NCBI GenBank assembly: GCA_033439295.1
Contig: JAVTLE010000007.1
Coordinates: 558,001-622,000, forward strand
Origin: Deuterostichococcus epilithicus
Taxonomy: Eukaryota; Chlorophyta; Trebouxiophyceae; Prasiolales; Stichococcaceae
Reading direction: 5' to 3'
DNA length: 64,000 nucleotides
Below, in pieces: positions 34,440 through 45,122 of the stretch. A program made the position numbers and the translations under genes. A model generated the notes under the pieces. That model searched no databases. It was given only the letters and a program-made list of their open reading frames with translations, and had not been told where the DNA came from. Within the stretch, counting starts at the first letter, position 1. Every line of letters begins with the position of its first letter.

Positions 34440-37400
34440 TCATTTCCTAAGCCGCTCCGTCTCCTCGTCGACCAGGGGGTCGCCCAGCGGCCCGGCGGCG
34501 CCCGCGGCGGCCACATCGTCATTGCTGGACGTGTTGGGCACCAGACGCAGCAGCACGAGCGGCGCCAGCGACGACAGCGTGCACACCAGGACCAGCGGCG
34601 CAAGGTTTGAAAAATCCTCGCCGGTGACGCCCAGCGCCTTGGTGAGCAGCGAGCCCAGGAAGGATCCGGTGAAGGCTCCGCCGTTGAGGATGCTCATCAG
34701 CGCAGCAAAGAGCGTCGCCTCTACGCCCTGCGCAGCGTCGTGCTTGCAACCTCAGTGACTGTGCTCAGCCGTCGGTGCATGCCTGCGCGCTCGAGCTGCG
34801 AGCCCCATGTGTTCCGCATGCAAACGACATTGCAACACGACACGCTGTGGCATGCTGTCTTGTAGCTGCGGGAGGCATTGAGAACGGTGGCGCACCTCCG
34901 GGCACAGGCGCGCCGCGAGGACGAGGATGGGCATGAAACTGACCTGGCCCAGCACAGTGAGCACTACCGAGTCGCCCAGCACGAATAGCTCGTTGCTCAG
35001 CCCCAGCTGCCGGTTGTAGCCTGCGGGGTGATGGGAGACGCCCAACATCAGCAGCCAAGGAAGCACATATATGGCATGCGAGCCAACGGGTTTTCTCAGC
35101 TGAGGCTCAGACGAGGACAAGTTCAATCGAGGACAGGATTTCTGACCGTCGAGTTGAGCGAAGCAGCAGAGCTGCACTACAGCACCAGGCAGGGTGTTGA
35201 CATGTACGTCGTCCACACCGACCTGTGATGAGGACCAACTGCGTGAGGCCCAGGACGGCACCGAGGAGCGAGGTCCACAGGAACATCTTCCGCAGCGGCA
35301 CGTCCTGCAGCAGGTGCACGCCAATTCGGCCCTTGCACACCATGCTCCACACCAGTAGCAGGGTCCTGGCTATGCGTCCAGGTGTTGCAGCGACTCCACC
35401 ATCCTACAGCTGTTGGCAGGCCTTCACGAATGCTGTGCGGCCTGGCCGTGCAACTGCAGTTTCAAAGCGTTGAGCCCATGCAGCCTTGGCAGTTTGCAGC
35501 TTGCGAAAGACAGAGTTCATTAAAGCGACAGACCTTCAGCAGGAAGTTGTAGGTGCCGACGCCGGCGAGGCTGGCGAGGCTGCCCAGCAGGCGTACCCGG
35601 CCCATAAATTCGGCGTCAAAGCCCAAAGAATTGGTGTAGAAATAAAACATGGCAGTGTCTGCTGACGGCGTGGCCTGCGCACAAGACAGCATGCTCGTGT
35701 CAGCGTGCCTGCTTTCAGCCTTGCAGCTTTCGACATCGCACTTAAAGACCTGTTCTGTGACCAGTAGCCGGCACTCCAAGGTCCCGGGCAATCAACAGGA
35801 GGCTTGAGGTGCTCCGCACCTGCCACAAAAACACAAAGATCGCAGGCAGCAGGATGCCGCTCTGCGTGATGGCGCTTGTCAGCGCCTTCGTCTGGTCCTG
35901 CAGGCGCCGCCACAGCTCCGCCGCCGGCGGGACTGCGTGCAAAGCCACGCATTAGGATCTGCATGCCAATACAGATTGGCAGAGCTCGTTCGCGAACCAG
36001 CACCGTGGATACAAAACCTTTGGCACCCACACAGATGCTGAATCAGGCAGACTCGCAATGGGGCCTGACCGCTGCGCGGCAAAATGCGCTTCCCGAGCAG
36101 TCAGCTGGTGCAGGCTGCGGTTCTCACTTGCGCGCTGGGCGGCTTTTCCGCTGACCACTCGCTGCTCGTCGATCAGCAGCGCGCTCGCGCAGACCAGTAG
36201 CGGGAAGACCGCCGTCGCCGCAAACACGCCGCGGGTTCCCCAGGCCGCCACCAGGGAGCCCGAAAAGTACGCGGACGCCACGCCGCCGACAGCCGAGGAC
36301 GCCCAGCACAGCGACTGCAGCGACCCTGCCGTCGCCTGCAGCAGCGATGCATGGTGGCACGGTAGTCTTCCATATCTTCTACTCAGTCCTGCTGGAATCA
36401 CTCCGCACAACTGGCGCCAGCCGCAAGCAGCAGCTGCTGCTGTTGCACCCGGACCTTCGCAGCTGCCTCGCACTGTTGGTCCCGCAACCAATCGTGGTGA
36501 TGACAAGGTGCTGGCATCGTGCAGCTGCAGGAGCTGTTGTTGTCGTGCTATCCACCTGCGGCTCGCCACGGGAGCGCTCGACAACAATGGAGTCGACCAC
36601 CACGTCGCTACAGGCGGTGCCCAGGCTCCCGAGCGCCATCACAGCGACAGCCGCCATGGGGCTGTGCACAAACATGGCCATGGCGATCCAGCTCGACGCG
36701 CCTGCAGTCGCGGACCAGTTGTGAGGAACTAGGCTGGACGCGTGCGGCGTGTGTGAGCCTCATTGCTTGACACCTCTTTGACATACATCCGGTAGCACAG
36801 AGCAGAGATTCACCTAGCAAGCCGCAGACTACGAGGTAGGAGCGGCGGCGGTAGCCGAACAGCGGCACACTGTCTGACAGGAACCTGTCGGCGAGCGGTC
36901 GACAGCTCAGAGCGGCATCATGCCAAGGGCATGTCGGCATGCAGGATCCTTGTCAATCAACTCAACAACACGGTGCACTTTTCCGTCTCCTGAGCTCGTT
37001 CGACCCTTCAGCTCACCCATAGACCGGCTTTATCACCCAAGGGGCCGCGGCGAGGCCGCTGAGTATGCCAACCTACGGGAGCAGACACGCGTCTTGTCAC
37101 TCCGTGCATCTCAATGCGACAGCATTGAGTCTCTGCAGCTCTGAGACACACAGAGACACACAGAACGCTTGCAACCTCCCATGTGACCCTCAGACCAGCG
37201 CCTTACCGTTGCTGGGTCTAGGTGAAGATCATCCTTCAGGAAGTAAGACACCGCCAGCCGCGCCAGGCCTAGAATGCCTTGCACGAAGTACACTGCGTGC
37301 GCCGACGTTGAGGATGAAGTCATGTAGAGCAAGCTGAATGGTTCCAATTTTCTGATAGCAAACATGACGGCGAAACCCTTGCAAGCATGCACGATGGAGT

Positions 37401-37767
37401 GCGCACCGAGAGCAATGGCAATTAGCTCCGGCGACACCTCCAGGCCTGAAATCCGCAGCTGCCTCCGCCTTGCCTTACTGCCACCTCTGTGCCTGGAAGC
37501 CTTCTCCTCCAGGTCCATGTCTGGACGCTGCTTTCGTTGCTTAGTGAGGTGCGACTCTGGCTCTGCCCTGGAGATCACACGATTTGAGCGCAGCTGCATG
37601 CTTGCCCATCGGCTGGGCGTGGACGAGATGGATCGCTTGGCCTTCAAATTGCAGGCCGGCCATGCTACATGCTTGCACGCTGTACGCGGCGAGTCCGGTC
37701 GGAGGATTTGGAGGAGGGATTGGTTCGAACGCAGCAGCTTTTGGTGCCCGCAATGCATCAGCTGCAC
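34440..37767 (-). CDS. Chloroplast-type folate-biopterin transporter (FT1-like, BT1 family)
   Basis: Eleven exons, 558 residues if started at 37767: 37767-37407, 37292-37207, 37072-37017, 36884-36814, 36701-36556, 36335-36128, 35932-35820, 35674-35534, 35304-35223, 35020-34896 and 34727-34440 (TGA); all phases agree. It follows plant FT1 almost segment by segment: [115 protein letters not shown]-like end of the transporter core and a short acidic tail. About twelve membrane helices of a major-facilitator fold. It probably moves folates across the plastid envelope. The N-terminal 120 residues are basic and Ser-rich, compatible with a transit peptide, but the start codon is a choice among several. 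Confidence 0.92.
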
Positions 37768-38186
37768 TGGCCAGACGAAGCTTGCGACGACTGCAGTACC
37801 TCAATGTGATGTGTCATGTCTCAGGAAAAAGTGGGCAACAATTCTGGGGTCTCAGGAATTTTGGCTGGGTTTCGAGCAAGCTGCCGTCCTGGCGGATTTT
37901 GCGGTGGCGAGCGGGAGCCTGGGGGATTGTACAAGAACTCGTGAGGCCAGCCGCTCTTCAGATCAGCTGACTCTCGAGTTAAAGTCGAAGGATGGTTCGG
38001 CAGCGTACTCATCACCATGCGCAACAAATTCAAAACAGGGCAGGTCAATTGCAGAACGCAGCCAGCGCTCTGCGCCTACTGACCGGCCGACCGGCGGTCC
38101 TGACTGACGCTCTTGTACACTCTCCGGCAAGCGACATGGGCATGCGCTAAGCGTGCGCCTGACTGTGGCGCTTCAGCACCTGCGAC
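37768..38186. other. Spacer between two minus-strand genes
   Basis: About 420 bp between the proposed transporter start and the stop of the VIPP-like gene. It should carry the transporter promoter. An alternative frame at 37804-37541 ([18 protein letters not shown]) looks like a transit peptide and could be part of an upstream exon. Confidence 0.4.
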
Positions 38187-39846
38187 TCACTTCTCGAACG
38201 GGGCGTCGCGGCGGTTGCTCGCCCGGCGGACCTGCTGCCGCAGCGCCGCCACCTCGTCACCCTCCAGGGCGGCGAAGCGCGCCTCCAGCGCGTCGTCTGC
38301 GGTGATGCCCGTGCATGCGATCATCTGCAACTTGATTTCAAGTTGTTTTACCTTGGCCTCAGCGCGCTCAAAGGCTGCCTGCGCGCCGCCGATGCCATCC
38401 GTGACAGCCGCCACGTTTGCGCGCATTCCCCTGTGCGCCTTGGCTGCCGCCCAACGCGCCTGTGCAACGCGAAGTCGTGATGACAGAGTAGCGCTGAGAT
38501 GTCAGGGAGCGCGGGTGGGGGGGGGGTAGCTGTCGACCCTGGACCAATTCATAAGCGGCGGAAGGTATCCCTTGAGCTGCATCTGCACAATTCACCTTGA
38601 CGAGGTTGGCGAAGGGCTGTCAATGCACGACTTTCGAGGCCATACGTGGGTGCTTGAGCAGACGAACTAAGGAACACCAATCGTCAAACGCGGCTGTCAA
38701 AAGCTCCGCCGCTGCCGGAGGAGGGGGCCACCTTCAGGACGGGCGCCTGCAGACGCGCATCATCCATCTTGGCCTGCAGCGTAAACACCGCGCCTTGCAG
38801 GCTCCTGGCCGCCGCCTCCTGCTGCGCCAGGTGCGCCCGTAGTGTGGTGAGCCGTGCCTGTGATGGATCAGCATGGGGTACTGCAGGTCAAGCTCGAACA
38901 GTCACCACACAGTCACGAACAATGCCAACCTTGTGCTTTTGGCGGTCCAGCATCCATAGCAGAGCGCATCGGCCGAAACCGATGCAGCATGACTTTGGAT
39001 GTGTGGATACTGCGGAGTCGTAGTGTACCTCGCTGGCGCGGCGGCGCCGGATGGCGGCACGGATCAGGTCATCCTCGGCTTGAGCGCGCGCCGCAGCGTC
39101 AGCACGCATGACCCACTTCTCGGTCTCCACTGCAGCCTTGTTCACCTCCCTCCGCAACTGCAGCTTGGAGGCCAGCACCTGCAGAACGGCAGGAGGGCTT
39201 CAAGTCATGTGCGACTGCATCATCATTTGCCATTCATGCTCCTCTCCAATTTACCAGACGTGATCACCCTCGTCCAGCGGCCCTGTACGCACCTCGGCTT
39301 CCGAGCGGCGCAGACGGGCGAGCTCTGCCTGCATGTCCTGCAGCAGCTGGGCCAGCATGACGTCTGGGTCCTCCGCTGCGGACACTGCAGCATTGCGAGG
39401 CAGTGAGCAGTTCCAGCCGGCATCGATACAAGCATCAGCCCCAGAATATGTCGAGGCGTCTACAAGGCAGATAGCATTGATCAGCAGACTCGCGACGACC
39501 ACGCACATGTGACGTGCGTGCAGACGTTGGATGTACAAAGCCAGACTGGCTGGCCCTGCAGGATCCTGCAGCGACACTCCACCGGCCGGCCTGCTGCCTG
39601 CTTGTTGTGCGTGCCAGGTGAACAGGAACATGATGCGTATCGAGCGGCAGGCAGCGCACAGATTGCATCTGCATAGAATTTGGTGTAGGCACGCGCCACG
39701 CGGCTTGCGCGGTCGAACGTGTTGGACTGTGCTACCAGCAGGTCCCCGCGGCGGGGGCTACTGGCGCCGGCAGCAGCACGAAGGTGCGCATCGCTCCTGG
39801 CTGCGTTCCCGGTAGTGACAAGCTGCTGTAGCGGGCGCCACAGCAC
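38187..39846 (-). CDS. VIPP1/IM30/PspA-family membrane-remodelling protein, plastid
   Basis: Six exons, 282 residues: 39846-39660, 39384-39293, 39178-39029, 38857-38732, a 21-base micro-exon 38616-38596 and 38459-38187 (TGA); phases agree throughout. The leader (MLWRPLQQLVTTGNAARS) resembles a transit peptide. Then follow the membrane helix FDRASRVARAYTKFYADAI, the family signature SAAEDPDVMLAQLLQDM, long coiled-coil helices (KLQLRREVNKAAVETEKW; LRAHLAQQEAAARSLQGA) and helix GGAQAAFERAEAKVKQLE, ending with DALEARFAALEGDEV. VIPP/PspA proteins are ESCRT-III-like and form rods and rings on thylakoid or inner membranes. The C-terminus is short, more PspA-like than VIPP1-like, and the sequence is diverged, so it may be a VIPP2-type paralogue. 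Confidence 0.85.
38513..38526 (+). repeat. Poly-G run
   Basis: A run of mostly G (GTGGGGGGGGGGT) in a VIPP-like intron. A similar G run lies at about 46263-46273. Both are places where assembly length may be unreliable. Confidence 0.7.
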
Positions 39847-40892
39847 CAGGGCAACAGATTATTTGGACGGCGTCTGCCTGCTGCTGAGCTGAGCCGCGGG
39901 CCGCAAGGCGTGCCGCTGCAGCCGGCCTGCGCTCGCAGGACTGACAAGTCGCGAGTTCTAGAACGCGACAGCTTGCACGTCGCGACCGAACGGATGTGAC
40001 TTATCATTGCATTAAGAAACTTGCGTGTGGTTTCACACGCACGTTGCAGCGCTTGCTGTGCAACCCTACTCCAGAGGCTGTGTGATGCGAATTTGGAATT
40101 TCCTTTCCTGTGTCGGCATATTGCTGGGCCCGCACCAGTCAGACGTACTGGAGCGTGTGTCGCAATTTTCTTGCTTGACCGCCGGGAGGGCTTGGAAAAA
40201 AGCTGGCGAGCAGGCGAGTGCCTCGTTGGTGCTGATGCGACAGTCGTAGCCATATTGCGACGTTTGACCTCACGTTCACGATCGACCACCGTTTGCGAGG
40301 AGAAGATTGTGAAGCTTTGAGTAGGTTTGAAGAAGAGGAGACAGGCAAAGCATGTTTGTCTCGGTGTCCTCGCCTCGCTGGTCCAAGGATCTTCGACTGT
40401 CGTACGAAATCTCTACCGCCACTCTTTGTCCTACCCTCCTCACGCAAGGAAGCTGCGGTTTTGGATCGGAGGTTATTATTGAAAAAGCCTACAGCGTTGG
40501 GCTACCAACCCAACGCTTGGGTTGGGGAAGAGTGCCCTCACTGATAAGACACCGGCGCGGCGCGGCAGTGCTGGTTTACCTGCGCTGCCGATGTGTGAGG
40601 ACTGCCGAGGCGCAACTTGATGTTTGAATCTGAGAAAACCAAGTAGACCAAGTAGAGGGGACAATGTATGGCTCGGATCATCACACTGGCCTCCGCCTGT
40701 GGCTAGGCTTAGACCCTCGAGCTGCTGTTGGCAGCGCCTATCAAGGCGCAAGTAGGGGCCCCGGTTCTGGCGTCCAGCATCACCCCGAGCAGAGACGAGA
40801 AGGTTGCCAGAACCAGGGGTCTGCGTTGGGTCGTGGTGTGATCGTGCCTCGTTCATGAATCCAATTGGCGGGCGTGGCGGCAAACCTCTGCC
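39847..40892. other. Intergenic stretch, no gene seen
   Basis: About 1.05 kb between the VIPP-like start codon and the stop of the GT7 gene. It contains the VIPP promoter. Several frames up to about 100 codons exist but none resembles a known family. Confidence 0.4.
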
Positions 40893-42845
40893 TCATGCAC
40901 GTCTGGCCCCCTCCGGCAACCGCGGCTGCTCGCACCACGGCGTCAGCGCCCGGTCGCAGCCCAGCGCCAGCACGATGCGCGTCGCGTTGGGCGCCGGTTC
41001 GTAGCGCACGACGCGAAATCGCGTCTGCCGCAGCCCCGAGCGGTTGTCGTCGTGCACCCGCGGCTCCAGGTTCGCCATAGCTTCCGTGTTGCGCGCCGCA
41101 TGGTTTTTTATTCTGACGGGATCCTCCCTGGCATGGTCCAGGTGCACCCAGTAGTAGTCCTGCACGGCAGCAGGGCTCGTTTGTTTGGTTTGTGCGCTGG
41201 ATCTGATGGTGCTGGAGGGCTCCGCAGCGTCGGCACCTGGACAGCTGCCGCAAAGGCTGAAAAGCACTTGGTCGGTCGCGCTTGTGCACAGATGTGCGAG
41301 GCCGCTCAGAGCCACGTTCGGGAGTCCGGCCGCGCTGCAGCGGTTCACACGTGCACGATGGTGTGCATGCGCACACTGCGCTGGGCCCTGCTGCATCTCA
41401 TCCTGTCTTGGCAGATGCAGGTCTCACCTTTTGCGGACGTGGTCGCACGCGCGGGCGCTCCGGCGGCCACATGCCGTGCAGCTGCAGGCGCCGCACCATG
41501 TTGTTGTCCTCCTTGCCCCAGCCCCAAAAAGCGTGCTGCACAGGAGACGAACACAGCATCACACGCAGCAGCAGGCAGCCGCCTGCTTGCTGACCCTGCA
41601 AGCCGACCCAGAGGCCGTGACCTGCATCGGGATGCACCCGTGGACAGAGAAAGGAACGGTGGAACGAGATGCAGAACGTCCGGCTCCACATCCCCTTTCG
41701 TGTGTTATGGCCCCGGCAATGGCGCAGCAAGGCGCTCGGCGTTAAACGATGTGTCGGTCCTGTGGCAACGAGACCCACCTGGAACCCGTTGACGCGGGCA
41801 AACTGTTGCTGCGTGAAGACGATGTTGCCCCCCAGGAACTCGGGGTAGTCGTCCCGCGGGTGCAGCCCCGGCGGCGTCAGGTGCAGCGGCGCCTTGCCGG
41901 AGGGGCAGCGGTATGTCACCTGGCGTCAAAGTGCAGTGTTGTCGTCACGACTGCGCAGGCATCAGCATCGTGCTGACCTGCATGCGTAGCCACAGCAATT
42001 TGTGGGACGAATGAAACGATGGACAGGAACACTTTGAGCACCCGGTCCTGTACCGAAGCAACACTCCTCCAATGCGGCCTCTCCCCTGCTCTTGTAGCAA
42101 GGCAGCTGCTCACCGCCTCGTGCGCGCCGCACACGGTGTCCACGTCGTGGAAGACGAGGCAGTCGTACTCGCTGCCGGCCAGCAGCACCGCGCCTGCATT
42201 CAGCAGCGCCCCCCGGTTGAAGTGCAGCCCCGGCACCTGATCCAGGACCCAAGTCGTCAGGTGGCCGCGACACATCCGTGTAGTGCGCACAGGAAATCGG
42301 TTTGGGCGATAGCGCCGCCGTCCGAACGCACACCCAGGGGCAAGCAGGTGCCGGGACAAGCATGTGCGGGTACTTTCTGCGAGCCTGCGTGAAGCGCTTG
42401 GCGAGATGCGAGGTGTGGCGCAGCCAAAAAGGGCACAGCAGGGACGTGAAGGGCAATGTCCGGCGGATCAGGGAGCGGCAGTGCGGCACGAAGTCGGAGG
42501 CACCTGCTCGAGGACAAAGATGCTGAAGTCCGCGTCGCAGCGGCGCAGGCAGGCGGCTGTGATGGGCAGCATGCGCTGCAGGTGTGACGGCCGATCCCTG
42601 TAGGGAATGAGCACCGCCAGCCGCTCGCGGCGGCGCTGTTGCTGCTGGCTGCCGGCATCCTGTGCTTCTGGCAGCTGGCCTGGCCCAGCCAGGCGAAGAT
42701 CGGCTGCGGCTACAGGGTCGACGCGGCCGAAGCAGCGGTAGCAGCGTGCGGTGAACACCAGCAACAGGCACAGCAGGACAAACGCTGCCGCCGCGGCGGC
42801 AGGGATGGGGAGTGAGCGTCTGCGCGATTTTGGACCTGGAGGCAT
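40893..42845 (-). CDS. B4GALT7-like GT7 galactosyltransferase, type II membrane protein
   Basis: Five exons, 326 residues: 42845-42504, 42236-42114, 41919-41779, 41535-41428 and 41159-40893 (TGA); all phases agree. A short basic tail (PPGPKSRRRS) precedes a signal anchor (AAAAAAFVLLCLLLVFTARC). The catalytic domain shows AVLIPYRDRPSHLQRMLP, FIFVLEQ-type strand, LHFNRGALLNAGA, the metal motif FHDVD, EFLGGNIVFTQQQF and the acceptor/metal motif FWGWGKEDNNMVRRL. The C-terminal RIVLALGCDRALTPWC matches the end of xylosylprotein beta-4-galactosyltransferase (B4GALT7). In animals that enzyme adds galactose to xylose in the glycosaminoglycan linker. Algae lack that linker, so the acceptor here is unknown; a UDP-galactose transferase of the Golgi is a fair inference. 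Confidence 0.92.
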
Positions 42846-45122
42846 ACGAGACTACTCGCCACAATGTGAAGAGGCTATCCGAAGGTCTGAAGGCCTGATG
42901 GTGACTTCCTGGTTCGAGGCGACTGCGATGGCCACTCCAGATCTGAAGAAAATGACTATTGCACCTCGAGTCATGCAACAGGCGCGAGGAGATTTCTCAG
43001 CCTACTGCAAGTGTAGATCGACTTTCGAGGCGTGCACGATCGATGCGGTCAGCTGTTCGCGCCTAAAAAAAGCCTTGAAATGAAATTGAACATCAAATTC
43101 TCCTCCCACTCCTGATGTACAATGCTGCATTCCCACGTGTCCCTCGCACTCTAGCACCATGTGGCGACTGATGCTGCAGACCAGGGCACACTGCGGTCGT
43201 CAGCTGCCATTCCCCAAGCATCGGCTCCCAGCACCGCCGTCGCCACAACGACCGGCTCCTCGGAAATCAACATGTCCCAAGCTGTCGGGCAGATCGCACA
43301 GCACAAGAAGGTCCTGCAGAGGCGTGCTCCACCCGTCCTCAGTACATCCGCCGAGCGCGTCCTCGTCTCGGCAGGATCCTGCAGTGGCCCTGCAGTGGCG
43401 GACGCGGCCGCTGCTTCAGCCGGCCGCCAGCTCTCCTCTGTGTCGCCACCCAGCAGCAGCGCCTGACGAATGAGGTTTATGCAGCGATTAAAGAATGAGT
43501 GAGGCTGCACGAGGGCATCAGTCCCAGACTAGGATTGATGAGCGGTGGGATGTGTGACAGTCAGCCCACGCAGTTGCCATGGCCTGCACAGGTGGCATTA
43601 CTGACGAGTTTCTGCAGGAGGCCCACCTGCATCCTGCAGCTGGGCATTGGCAGGCGGCTTGCTTAGCAGGATTGCACTGTCTGAGCCGTCCATTGAGAGC
43701 GACAATCCCACGCTAGGCGCCGCTACTGTGCTGGGCGTCACGGATGGGGTACAGCCATCACAAGGGCCTGCGGCAGCTAGCTCCTGTTGGTGCAGCGGCG
43801 TCAGCAGCAATAGCGGCGGCGGCTGCGCAGGCGTGCCATCTGCCTCGACAGCTGCCACATACCACATGGCGTCATCCACGCTGCGCGTCGGCTGGAGACC
43901 TGCATGCAGTAACACTGGCAGGACTTGCGACGCTGAAGGGAGCTTCAAGCATGTGCACAATGAAAGCGTGCACTTGCCAGGGCAATCGTACACCTAATGC
44001 AGATGTGATCAGACGCAGCGTGGCCACACAACTGAATGCAATAGGTACGTCGTCAGACAAAGCGCTGCGCAAATTCATATTGGCTCTGTACCTGTGCAGC
44101 CCCTCTTCTGTGTTGTCCGCCCGGTAGCCGCCTCTGCAGAAAAGAAGCGGTCGAACCTGCATCACGTAACATTTGAATATGACAATCTGCAAATAGCTGT
44201 CAATAAGGAACCGATACAAAGCAACAACCAAGCTAGAGTGCCACCCGCAGGGAGCATTCAATTTTAGGCTGCCGCCTCCAAGGCAGCCATGCGCAACGCG
44301 CATCTGCTCGCAAAGCGTAAAGCACCTTTCTGAGTGTGCACTGTCGTGGGCCAGTTCGATGGCGTCTGCCGCAGTTTCGTCAGCTGAATGCCGCTGATGC
44401 AGCCTGGAGGTGACATCAGTGTCACATCCGGGTCGCGACGGCATCAGCCGCAGCTTCACCGCCCTGCTGTTGCCGTGCCGCTGCTCTTCCAACAGCATCT
44501 CCGTAAAGAAGAGGGCGTCGATGGGCAGACAGTTCCAGCGCCCGCCTAGTCCGCCGAAATAACCGCTGCAACTTGGCGACATGCGTTGGGTTCCGAACTG
44601 CCAGTGACTTGCGCGCTGCAGTGTGCAAACGATGGTGGAACTGAGGCGGCTGGTTGAAGGACAGCAAGGCGGCCGGAGATCTGGGCGGCGGAGAAGGATG
44701 AGGATAGGTATCTGCGTGTCCTCGTCCAAGGATGAATTTCACCTGTCGTTTCTCTGAGGATGTGCTTTCTCTTCTCATCAACAACAATTAAAGCATGTTT
44801 GATCCACCCAACCCAAGTCAGCACAATCGAATGACTAAGAAAGTAATGGCTGGAAGTCTCCTTTGGGTCTTTGCGGTGCTGCAGCATCCAGGAAAGAAAG
44901 GCACCTGCCCATCTGAGCATATGATGCCCGGATAACATGTCCATGATCACCGCTTGAAAGGTCAGTCTGCCCAGACACAGAGCAGCCGCTCCAGTAGTCC
45001 CCTTGTCAGGCGCGGCTTCTGTATCAATGCTGCCGCTGCGGCAGTTGACTAGCGCACTGTGTCTTGAAAGGGCACACCTCCCCCCGCCAACCGGCGACGG
45101 GACTCGCAGCTCAGCCTCCCAT
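42846..45122. other. Unresolved 2.3 kb with competing frames
   Basis: Two minus-strand frames stand out: 44729-43872 (285 codons, uninterrupted) and 43993-43598 (131 codons, with VLPVLLHAGLQPTRSVDDAM and a Pro/Ser-rich end). Overlapping frames on both strands (for example 43159-43473 plus) compete with them. I recognise no domain in any. A spliced minus-strand gene between the GT7 start and the RPA1 stop is likely from gene density, but I could not fix its exons. Confidence 0.3.
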
